Shown here: positions 16,339-23,577 of the stretch, piece after piece
How positions within the stretch are numbered: the stretch's first letter is position 1
How the letters are laid out: each line of letters opens with the position of its first letter
Assembly: GCF_030010375.1 (NCBI RefSeq)
Contig: NZ_JASCRY010000006.1
Span: forward strand, 62,001 to 126,000
DNA: 64,000 nucleotides
Direction: 5' to 3'
DNA from: Flavobacterium yafengii
GTDB taxonomy: Bacteria > Bacteroidota > Bacteroidia > Flavobacteriales > Flavobacteriaceae
The notes under the pieces: model-generated
What the model saw: only the letters and a program-made list of their open reading frames with translations
Told to the model about the DNA's origin: nothing
The model's database searches: none
Made by a program: the position numbers and the translations under genes

Positions 16339-17178
16339 TTATACTAATTTCAACTTGTACGTTACAAAAGACTGTGCTAAAAGACCCGCTTTGGTATAAT
16401 TAGAAACCCGAATTCTGGCATTTCCAATTTCATGATAAGGCGTGTTTTCAAGTTTTTTCAAGAGTTTTTTATAGTAGACAAATGCAGTATAAACACCAAA
16501 TTTAGCTTCTATTGGTAACTTTACAATTCCTTGATAAGCGACTTTAAAATCTTCTTCGATTTCATTGATAATTGCTATTTTGGCTTTTTCATCGAATGAA
16601 TTCAAATCGACTCCAGGGAAATAATTTCGGTTTAACACCAAATTATCATCCTTCAAATCTCTCAAAAAATTAACTTTCTGAAAAGCAGAACCCAATCGCA
16701 TGGCTTCGTCTTTTAATAGATTGTATCGTTCAGTGTCACCTGCAACAAAAACCTTAAGACACATCAACCCGACCACATCAGCAGAACCATAAATGTAATC
16801 ATCATACTCAGCTTTGCTGTGATAATCTGATTTGATTAAATCCAATTTCATACTTTTCAAGAAAGCCTGAATTAAATCATCTGAGATATTGTATTGTTTT
16901 ACGGTTTGTTGAAATGAGTTCAATATGGGATTTAAGCTTATTCCTCTTTCGATTGCTTTGTAATACTCATCCTCAAACTCAGTGATTAAATTTTCTTTGT
17001 CAAAACCGTGAAATGAATCTACAATTTCATCCGCAAAACGAACAAATCCATAAACACTATAAATGGCATCTCTTATACTCGGTGACAACATGTAAACCGC
17101 CAGAGAGAAAGAGGTACTATAGTTTTTTGTAACTAGCTTGCTACATTTGAAAGATACATCATCAAATAATTGCTTCAT
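16339..17178 (-). CDS. crtB: Phytoene synthase
   Basis: A 279-residue squalene/phytoene synthase family enzyme that condenses two geranylgeranyl diphosphates to phytoene. The first Asp-rich motif is DEIVD in YGFVRFADEIVDSF, and the second lies in KVNFLRDLKDD, both needed to bind magnesium and diphosphate. It also has the YxxxSF start region (NYSTSFSLA). The start is 2 bases after the crtI stop, so both are translated from one message. The protein is cytoplasmic or loosely bound to the membrane. Confidence 0.95.
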   Translation of the reverse strand: MKQLFDDVSFKCSKLVTKNYSTSFSLAVYMLSPSIRDAIYSVYGFVRFADEIVDSFHGFDKENLITEFEDEYYKAIERGISLNPILNSFQQTVKQYNISDDLIQAFLKSMKLDLIKSDYHSKAEYDDYIYGSADVVGLMCLKVFVAGDTERYNLLKDEAMRLGSAFQKVNFLRDLKDDNLVLNRNYFPGVDLNSFDEKAKIAIINEIEEDFKVAYQGIVKLPIEAKFGVYTAFVYYKKLLKKLENTPYHEIGNARIRVSNYTKAGLLAQSFVTYKLKLV

Positions 17179-17180
17179 AA

Positions 17181-18656
17181 TTATTGCTCTGAAAATTGCT
17201 TATTAATTAATTCTGACACTAATTTTCCAGAAATTAATGCTGGTGGAACACCTGGTCCCGGAACGGTCAATTGACCCGTGAAATATAAATTCTTTACTTT
17301 TTTACTTTTCAATTTAGGCCTCAAAAAAGCGGTTTGCAATAACGTATTTGCCATTCCGTATGCATTTCCTTTATAAGAGTTGTACTCTGAAACAAAGTCG
17401 TTTTTGCAAAATGATTTTTTAAATATAATATTATTTTTCACGCTTTGCTGTGTTAACGTTTCAAAACGATCTATTATTTTTTCAAAATATTCTTCTCGTA
17501 ATGCCTCTGTATCATTGATTCCCGGAGCCAAAGGCACTAAGAAAAAGCCAGATTCCATTCCTTCAGGAGCAGCAGTTTTATCTGTGACTGATGGAAAATT
17601 GGCATAAAACAACGGTTCCTTTGGCCATTGTGGCTCATCATAAATATCTTTGGCATGCTGATAAAAATCAACATCAAAAAACAATGCATGATGCGAAATA
17701 TTCTCTATTTTTTTATTGAAACCTACATAAAACAATAATGACGAAGGCGCAAAAACTCGGCTGTCCCAATATTTTTCAGAATACGCGCGATGTTCCTGAT
17801 CCAATAATGTTTCGGTATGATGGTAATCTGCACCGCTCAAAATCAAATCGGAGGCAATTGTTTCGCCATTTACTAATAATCCTTTGGCTGTTTTATTGTT
17901 TACGATTATCTTTTCGATACTAGAATTCATTTCGAATTTCACTCCTAATTCTAACGCTAAACTTTCCATGGCACGAACTACATCAAACATTCCTGTTTTA
18001 GGATGCCAGGTTCCAAGACCAAAATCTGCATAATTCATAAAACTGTAAAACGAAGGCGTATCAGATGGTTTTGCACCAAGAAACAAAACGGGAAATTCCA
18101 GAATTTGAATTAATCGTTGATTTTTAAATTTCTTTCGAACATCTTTACTGATGTTGCTAAAAAACTGTCCAACTTTTTTAGCCGTTTCAACGGTTATTAA
18201 CTCTAGTGGAGAAACTCCCGGACGATACACTAAATCCTTTATGGCAATATCATAATTACTTTTGGCTTCAGCCATAAAATCATTTAATACAGTACCACTT
18301 CCTTTTTCGATTTTCTCAAAAGCAAATATAATATCTGTTAAATTATCCGCAATTGTAATGAAATCATCGATTCCGTAATACACGCGGTACGCCGGTGATA
18401 ATTTTATTAACTCGTAATAATCTGAGGTTTTCTTTCCAAAATCAGCAAAGAAGCGATCGAATACATCCGGCATCCAGTACCAACTTGGTCCCATATCAAA
18501 AGTGAAACCCTCCATTTTTAATTGTCGTGCTCTTCCGCCAATTGTTGCATTTTTTTCATATACGGTAACATCGTGACCACTTTGCGCTAAATAACAGGAA
18601 GCAGCAAGCGAAGAAAACCCAGAACCTATAATTGTAATTTTTTTTATCTCTCTCAT
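17181..18656 (-). CDS. crtI: Phytoene desaturase
   Basis: A 491-residue CrtI-type FAD desaturase that converts phytoene to lycopene. The dinucleotide motif IIGSGFSSLAASCYLAQSG is at residues 9-27, followed by GGRARQLKMEGFTFDMGPSW. The C-terminal signature is LYFTGQLTVPGPGVPPALISG. The ATG at 18654-18656 is needed to keep the first Rossmann strand, so no shorter start is likely. The promoter box ends only about 9 bases before the ATG, so the mRNA may be nearly leaderless. It heads the crtI-crtB-crtZ-SRPBCC-phrB operon. Confidence 0.95.
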   Translation of the reverse strand: MREIKKITIIGSGFSSLAASCYLAQSGHDVTVYEKNATIGGRARQLKMEGFTFDMGPSWYWMPDVFDRFFADFGKKTSDYYELIKLSPAYRVYYGIDDFITIADNLTDIIFAFEKIEKGSGTVLNDFMAEAKSNYDIAIKDLVYRPGVSPLELITVETAKKVGQFFSNISKDVRKKFKNQRLIQILEFPVLFLGAKPSDTPSFYSFMNYADFGLGTWHPKTGMFDVVRAMESLALELGVKFEMNSSIEKIIVNNKTAKGLLVNGETIASDLILSGADYHHTETLLDQEHRAYSEKYWDSRVFAPSSLLFYVGFNKKIENISHHALFFDVDFYQHAKDIYDEPQWPKEPLFYANFPSVTDKTAAPEGMESGFFLVPLAPGINDTEALREEYFEKIIDRFETLTQQSVKNNIIFKKSFCKNDFVSEYNSYKGNAYGMANTLLQTAFLRPKLKSKKVKNLYFTGQLTVPGPGVPPALISGKLVSELINKQFSEQ

Positions 18657-18697
18657 TTGTTTAGCAAATATACAAAAAGTTTAAACAAAAAATCAAA
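18656..18697 (-). promoter_or_regulatory. crtI operon promoter with overlapping palindromic operator
   Basis: On the reverse strand TTTG (18694-18697) is followed after 21 bases by a perfect TATATTTG box (18665-18672). A palindrome with 8-bp arms TTTGTTTA (18656-18663) and TAAACAAA (18682-18689) covers the -7 box. Its core TGTTTA-N18-TAAACA matches the spacing of the tetR palindrome at 5748-5777. The whole site sits between the carH stop and the crtI start, and a bound repressor would block RNA polymerase. The natural candidate is the CarH-like product. Confidence 0.7.
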
Positions 18698-19592
18698 TTT
18701 CATCCACTAATTCAGAAATGGAATTGAAAATTGATATTTTATCTGAAAGCCCTTCTTTGTTGATAAACTCCACCAAACGTCCAGTATACCATAACTCTGT
18801 ATTCTCATCTAATAATTCATCTGCCATTTTTTGGATGTATTCATCCAAAATATCTCTTTCAGGTTGCACTGTGAAATACGAAATAAAAATAATCGAGTCA
18901 AAATGCTTTTTCAAATCTTTCAAATTACTAATAGGCATACTTTCACCCAAATAGATAGTTTTGTAGCCCAATAACAGAATTTCATAATTCAAATACATCA
19001 ACCCCAGTTCATGAATTTCATTCATTGGTAAGGAAAGCACAAAAACTTTATCGTTTTTAGTTTGCTTTAAAACTTGAAGTTTTTCAGTATTTATCAGTAA
19101 TTTTTGCTTGATTAAATAACTGATAAAATGCTCGTGAGCAGGAGTTATCGTATCAGATTGCCATAACAATCCGAGTTCGTTCATCAAAGGAATAAAGACT
19201 TGAAGAAATATTTCCTTGAATGATTTTTCAGCAATTAACCAATTGTATGTATTGAAAAACAACTCTTGGTCAAAATTCATCATTGCCATCTTAAATTCAC
19301 TGATAGCGTGACTTTTGGCTGTTTTGTTCGAAATTATTTCCCGTACAAGCGATGGAATTTTATCTTGTGGATAGGTGGCTATTTTTGAAATTTTATAGCC
19401 ATAGTCATGTAGCAAAGTAATGTTTAATAGTTTTTGCAAACTAGCCAAATCGTACAATCGGATATTAGTATCTGTACGCATCGGTTGAAGAATATCGTAT
19501 CTTTTCTCCCAGATTCGTATAGTATGTGCTTTGATCCCTGAAAGATTTTCAAGATCTTTAATACTAAACACACTTTTTATATTGTTTATCAT
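18693..19592 (-). CDS. MerR-family B12-binding light-responsive regulator (CarH/LitR-like)
   Basis: A 299-residue repressor. The N-terminal MerR winged helix (about 8-75) has TIRIWEKRYDILQP. The middle helical bundle carries Trp144, Glu154 and His155, the W-x9-EH motif that in CarH surrounds adenosylcobalamin. The Rossmann-like B12 domain has ExHxxG (Glu192, His194, Gly197), with His194 as expected lower cobalt ligand. In CarH, light breaks the cobalt-carbon bond and releases DNA. I chose the ATG at 19592 because a promoter box lies at 19611-19618, which rules out longer forms. It lies just upstream of crtI. Confidence 0.88.
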   Translation of the reverse strand: MINNIKSVFSIKDLENLSGIKAHTIRIWEKRYDILQPMRTDTNIRLYDLASLQKLLNITLLHDYGYKISKIATYPQDKIPSLVREIISNKTAKSHAISEFKMAMMNFDQELFFNTYNWLIAEKSFKEIFLQVFIPLMNELGLLWQSDTITPAHEHFISYLIKQKLLINTEKLQVLKQTKNDKVFVLSLPMNEIHELGLMYLNYEILLLGYKTIYLGESMPISNLKDLKKHFDSIIFISYFTVQPERDILDEYIQKMADELLDENTELWYTGRLVEFINKEGLSDKISIFNSISELVDEI

Positions 19593-19618
19593 TTGTCTAA
19601 ATTTAATAAACAAATGTA
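19590..19618 (-). promoter_or_regulatory. carH promoter and probable self-regulation site
   Basis: The reverse strand has a perfect TACATTTG box (19611-19618). Overlapping it is an inverted repeat CATTTGTCTA / TAAACAAATG (19590-19599 and 19607-19616), one mismatch in 10-bp arms, 7-base spacer. The TGTCTA...TAAACA spacing is 7, which is 11 bases (one helical turn) less than at crtI and tetR. The -33 region is weak. Confidence 0.55.
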
Positions 19619-19663
19619 AAATAAATTTTATTATAAATTTGAAATAATTTGAAAACTATTGTA

Positions 19664-20617
19664 TTATTCTAAAGTGACGTTGTAAAAGGCATTTAATTTG
19701 TCTAAATCAAGGATTGTTTTTGAATTATCAGTACTTCGCGTATACATAGGTTCAAATTTAGCTCCGTAAATAACTTCCTCAAAAGTATACGAAGTGCGAA
19801 TGGCAACGGTATTGCTAAACATATCATCAAAGGTTTTTATAAAAACAAGGATTTCACCATTAATACTATCAAAATCGGCTGCCGTAAAATTATACAGCGG
19901 ACTATTTTCGGTTATGGGATGTACCAAAGTCCAGCTTAAGGTTAATGCATTTATTCTTTCCAATTCTAAATCTAAAGTATAAAATTTGTTCGTTTTAGCA
20001 CCATTCTCCTCCACACTCATACCAAGAGTCATTTTGGCTTCAGCATCAGTAAAATTAGTGTTTTTGAAAGGTGTAATTCTAATCATTAAACCTTTCATTT
20101 CTCCATAAGGAGCGATAAGGGCATTGTGTGAAAATTTCAAAAAAGCGGTTGGCTTACTGAAACGTCCAAAGAATAAACCGGTAGCAATTGCAAAACTCAA
20201 CAACCCAATCAAAGCTTCAGCAGCAGCTAATAAACTAGTTAAAAAACCGGAAGGACTAATGTGTCCATACCCCACTGTTGTAAAAGTTTGTGCACTAAAA
20301 AAATAGGCCTGACCAAATTGAACCCAATTTGAACCTGAAGCATCAATCCCATTTAAATTTTCGATTCCGATGGCATAATACAGCAACGCAAATAAAAAAT
20401 TCATACCCACGTAAAACAACAAAAGAATTAACATGAATTTCCATCTTGGCAAATCAATCATGGTATGATACCAACTAATGCGATGCAAAAGATGCATGCC
20501 GCGTTTCTCTACGTTAGCAGTTCCATTTTTATTCACAAAACGTCCACCATAATTATTGGCATTTGTTCCAAAACCAGTATTCGTATCTGCCTTTGCTTTT
20601 GAATTTATTTTCTTCAT
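19664..20617 (-). CDS. Inward-rectifier (Kir-type) potassium channel
   Basis: A 317-residue KirBac-like channel. Two membrane helices (about residues 61-83 and 128-152) surround a pore helix and the selectivity filter TVGYGH (about residue 113-118). The cytoplasmic C-terminal domain (about 160-317) forms the Kir immunoglobulin-like assembly, with NALIAPYGEMKGLMIRI and TYTFEEV-like segments. It conducts potassium across the inner membrane as a tetramer. It ends 71 bases upstream of the carH start on the same strand, so the two could be partly co-transcribed; a light link is speculative. Confidence 0.9.
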   Translation of the reverse strand: MKKINSKAKADTNTGFGTNANNYGGRFVNKNGTANVEKRGMHLLHRISWYHTMIDLPRWKFMLILLLFYVGMNFLFALLYYAIGIENLNGIDASGSNWVQFGQAYFFSAQTFTTVGYGHISPSGFLTSLLAAAEALIGLLSFAIATGLFFGRFSKPTAFLKFSHNALIAPYGEMKGLMIRITPFKNTNFTDAEAKMTLGMSVEENGAKTNKFYTLDLELERINALTLSWTLVHPITENSPLYNFTAADFDSINGEILVFIKTFDDMFSNTVAIRTSYTFEEVIYGAKFEPMYTRSTDNSKTILDLDKLNAFYNVTLE

Positions 20618-20910
20618 TGCAGTTATTGCTATTCATTTATTGCAAAGTAAAAATAGCAAAAAACCTTTTATAAATTAAGAAGTGATTTTACCTTTCAAAT
20701 AAGTCATTCCTAAATCCTACTTATTTTTACAGAACTATTCTTTCATTTGTAAAAATAGTTTTAAATCTCTCATTAATGTTCGCTTTCAAGAACTTTATTT
20801 TTTTAATAATTCATAATTTTTACACTAAATATTTTCAAAAAATAATCGTAATAATTTGAAAATCAATACCTTTACATGTGTGTTTTTTTTTATAAATAAA
20901 AATTAAAATC

Positions 20911-21543
20911 ATGTATGACGGGATGTTAAAAGATAGAATTGAGGCGGGTATATTGCTTTCGGAAAAACTAAAAAAATACCAGAATAGCGACACCATAGTA
21001 CTTGCCGTTCCCAGAGGTGGAGTACCTGTGGGATATGTAATTGCTAGAAGTTTACACCTTCCTTTAGACATCGTTCTTTCAAAAAAAATAGGACATCCCA
21101 GTAATACAGAATTTGCAATAGGCGCCGTCTCATCAGATTCCATGATTCTTGATAAGCATCCAAATATTCCTAAAAAATATATTGACGATGAAATTATCCG
21201 ATTGCGGAAATTAATGAAGGATAAATACGAGCTCTATATGGGCAATAGAAAACCACTGGATGTGAAAGGGAAAAATATAATCTTAGTAGATGATGGCATC
21301 GCTACAGGAAATACTTTACTTGCCAGTATAAGCATGCTTCGAAAAAAAAATCCAGCAAAAATAATTGTGGCTACACCTGTAATACCGTATGACAACGTGC
21401 CTGTGTTTGAAAAAAACGCAGATGAGTTTATCTATCTGATAGCTTCCAAATATTTTAGAGGTGTGGGCGGATTTTATGAAGAATTCAATCAAGTGGAAGA
21501 TGAAGAAGTGATACACTTGTTGAGTCTTCCCATAGCTGATTAA
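20911..21543 (+). CDS. Phosphoribosyltransferase family protein
   Basis: A 210-residue type I phosphoribosyltransferase fold protein. The PRPP-binding motif ILVDDGIATGNT is near residues 123-134, and the N-terminal half has AVPRGGVPVGYVIA, a segment typical of the ComF/YlaK-like group of uncharacterised members. Substrate unknown. A promoter-like TACCTTTA lies at 20867-20874. The 293 bases upstream, shared with the divergent Kir channel gene, are AT-rich and show no other clear structure. Confidence 0.87.
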   Translation: MYDGMLKDRIEAGILLSEKLKKYQNSDTIVLAVPRGGVPVGYVIARSLHLPLDIVLSKKIGHPSNTEFAIGAVSSDSMILDKHPNIPKKYIDDEIIRLRKLMKDKYELYMGNRKPLDVKGKNIILVDDGIATGNTLLASISMLRKKNPAKIIVATPVIPYDNVPVFEKNADEFIYLIASKYFRGVGGFYEEFNQVEDEEVIHLLSLPIAD

Positions 21544-21696
21544 TGTTGTTTTAAGCTCCAGTTTTATTTTTAAAATTTGAAATGATAGAAAAATCAGATT
21601 TCTCCTTTTCAAAATTAAAAACTAAAAAAATTGCAATTACCACTAATGCTAAAACAATTGCTTTTTTTTCTAAATTAGTTGAATTAAATAACTGCT

Positions 21697-22590
21697 ATGA
21701 AAAAACTAACCAAAGAAGATATCAGTCAGGAAGTATTTGACTTATACGATGATTATGCCCACAATAAAATCGAAAGAAGACAATTCGTCGAGAAACTATC
21801 CTTATTTGCAGTAGGAACGCTTACGCTTCCGTCACTTCTTAGCTTTATGACACCCAATTATATCGATTCTATTTTGATAAAACCAGGTGATCCCAGATTA
21901 AAATCAGAATTCATCACCTACGATTCTCCTAAAGGCGGAGGAAAAATTAAAGGTCTTTTATCCCAACCCACAGGAACCAAAAAGAAATTACCGGGAATCA
22001 TTGTGGTCCATGAAAATCGAGGATTAAATCCATACATTGAAGATGTAGGACGAAGAGCCGCTGTGGAAGGATTTATCACTTTGGCACCGGATGCTTTATC
22101 GCCACTGGGCGGTTATCCCGGAAATGATGATGCGGGAAGAGAATTACAAAAAAAACGTACCCGTGAGGAAATGCTCGAAGACTTCGTTGCAGCCTACGAA
22201 TACCTAAAATCCCACAAAGATTGCAATGGACATATTGGTGTGGTAGGATTTTGTTTTGGCGGTTGGATTGCCAATATGATGGCGGTAAAAATTCCAGATT
22301 TATGCGCCGCAGTTCCTTATTATGGAGGACAACCCACTGCTGCCGAAGCCGAAAAAATAAAAACGCCTATCCTAGCGCAGTATGCCAGTTTAGACACGCG
22401 CGTAAATGAAGGTTGGCCCGCTTTTGAAGCCATACTTAAAAAGAACAAAGTAGAACATATCGCTTATTTCTATGAAGGAGTGAATCATGGTTTTCATAAC
22501 AATACGACTCCCAGATACGATGAAAAAGCTGCCACTTTATCGTGGACACGAACGATAGATTTTTTTAAGGAAAAATTGAAGAAGAAATAA
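21697..22590 (+). CDS. Dienelactone hydrolase family protein
   Basis: A 297-residue alpha/beta hydrolase of the dienelactone hydrolase family. The nucleophile elbow GFCFGG places catalytic Cys at residue 186. LDTRVNEG contains the likely Asp, and GVNHGFHNN the His of the triad. Residues 28-62 (ERRQFVEKLSLFAVGTLTLP and after) form a hydrophobic segment resembling a Tat-like or membrane anchor, though a classical twin-Arg is replaced by RR followed by Q. Substrates of this branch are unknown. A terminator follows at 22610. Confidence 0.88.
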   Translation: MKKLTKEDISQEVFDLYDDYAHNKIERRQFVEKLSLFAVGTLTLPSLLSFMTPNYIDSILIKPGDPRLKSEFITYDSPKGGGKIKGLLSQPTGTKKKLPGIIVVHENRGLNPYIEDVGRRAAVEGFITLAPDALSPLGGYPGNDDAGRELQKKRTREEMLEDFVAAYEYLKSHKDCNGHIGVVGFCFGGWIANMMAVKIPDLCAAVPYYGGQPTAAEAEKIKTPILAQYASLDTRVNEGWPAFEAILKKNKVEHIAYFYEGVNHGFHNNTTPRYDEKAATLSWTRTIDFFKEKLKKK

Positions 22591-22609
22591 TTTCAGAATT
22601 TAGATATTT

Positions 22610-22635
22610 AAAAGTCCCGTGATTGGGGCTTTTTT
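22610..22635 (+). terminator. Hairpin terminator after the hydrolase gene
   Basis: AAAAGTCCC, loop GTGATT, GGGGCTTTTTT. Five G-C or G-T pairs plus A/T extension and a run of six T, 20 bases past the stop. Confidence 0.7.
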
Positions 22636-22639
22636 CATT

Positions 22640-22902
22640 TATCTATTTTTAAGAATTATCCCCGCTCTCCTACATGCTTATCGGAAACGCTGGGCAAATG
22701 TCTCCGACTTTGACCCCGCAACGACAAGCAATCCTACTTATGCTCGTTTGTTACGAGTCCCAATTTTAATTTAGAGCACCATCGTAGCGTTTGCAACGCG
22801 ATTACTTCAACTTTCGGTACGCACATTTATAAACAATATAATCAGCAAGTAAAACAGCATTATCCCTGTAACGGTTTTTAATAGCCTACCTTACAAAAAA
22901 AA
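22640..22902. other. Intergenic block, possible decayed gene or repeat
   Basis: This 263-base stretch is richer in G+C than its neighbours. No intact reading frame covers it. On the reverse strand about 22820-22735 can be read as a 28-codon stretch ending in LKLGLVTNEHK and a stop, a tail I associate with degenerate intergenic repeats in Flavobacterium. The last 80 bases before 22903 are AT-rich and probably hold the promoter of the next gene. Confidence 0.3.
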
Positions 22903-23511
22903 ATGTCTATAGAGCACAAGGTTCGATTGGTCGAAGAATTATTTGACCGTCTTGAAAATGAAGTAACAGTGTTCCAATCAGAAACTCATTTACAGTGTCG
23001 CACCGGTTGCGGCAAGTGTTGTTCCACTCCAGACATCAATGCTTCGCCTTTGGAGTTTTTACCGTGGGCATTGCATTTATTTTTAAACGGGAAAGCTGAG
23101 GAAATGTTAGTCGAGCTAAACAACAAATCCGATAGCAATTGCCATTTGTACCGACCACTCACTGTTCTTGACAGAAACATGGGAAGTTGCAGCAATTATC
23201 GCTATCGCGGTTTGATTTGCAGGCTTTTTGGGTATGCCGCCAGTAGAGACAAATATGGCAAATTGCGATTAGCCACTTGCAAAATAATCAAAGAAGGACA
23301 ACAAGAAAACTACAATACGGCCGAAGAAGCCATCAGCAAAGGACTCTACGTACCCGTTTTTACTGATTATTACATGCAACTCTCACAAATTGACAACAGA
23401 CTAGCCACTACCATACTTCCTATAAATGAAGCTTTAAAAACTGCTATCGAAGAAGTCTTGCATTATTATGCGTACAGACCGTTTCCGGGCGGTCTCGAAA
23501 ACATCGCTTAA
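22903..23511 (+). CDS. YkgJ family cysteine cluster protein
   Basis: A 202-residue cytoplasmic protein with the CxxxCGxCC pattern (CRTGCGKCC, residues 32-40), further Cys residues in GSCSNYRYRG and LICRLFG, and CKI near 126. Such cysteine clusters (YkgJ/UPF0153, Fe-S or zinc binding) are widespread and of uncertain function. The protein faces carB convergently across a strong terminator. Nothing else nearby indicates a partner. Confidence 0.88.
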   Translation: MSIEHKVRLVEELFDRLENEVTVFQSETHLQCRTGCGKCCSTPDINASPLEFLPWALHLFLNGKAEEMLVELNNKSDSNCHLYRPLTVLDRNMGSCSNYRYRGLICRLFGYAASRDKYGKLRLATCKIIKEGQQENYNTAEEAISKGLYVPVFTDYYMQLSQIDNRLATTILPINEALKTAIEEVLHYYAYRPFPGGLENIA

Positions 23512-23532
23512 AACACTAAATATATTTCATAA

Positions 23533-23556
23533 AAAAAGCCCCAAACGGGGCTTTTT
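23533..23556. terminator. Bidirectional hairpin terminator
   Basis: AAAAAGCCCC, loop AAAC, GGGGCTTTTT, a perfect 10-bp stem with A and T runs. It lies between the converging cysteine-cluster gene and carB and can serve both. Confidence 0.9.
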
Positions 23557-23577
23557 CACTATATTAAATTCAAGTTT

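Noticed and set aside
19593..19613. Longer carH start (TTG at 19613)
   Set aside because: The TACATTTG promoter box and palindrome occupy this stretch, and the ATG at 19592 gives the usual MerR N-terminus.
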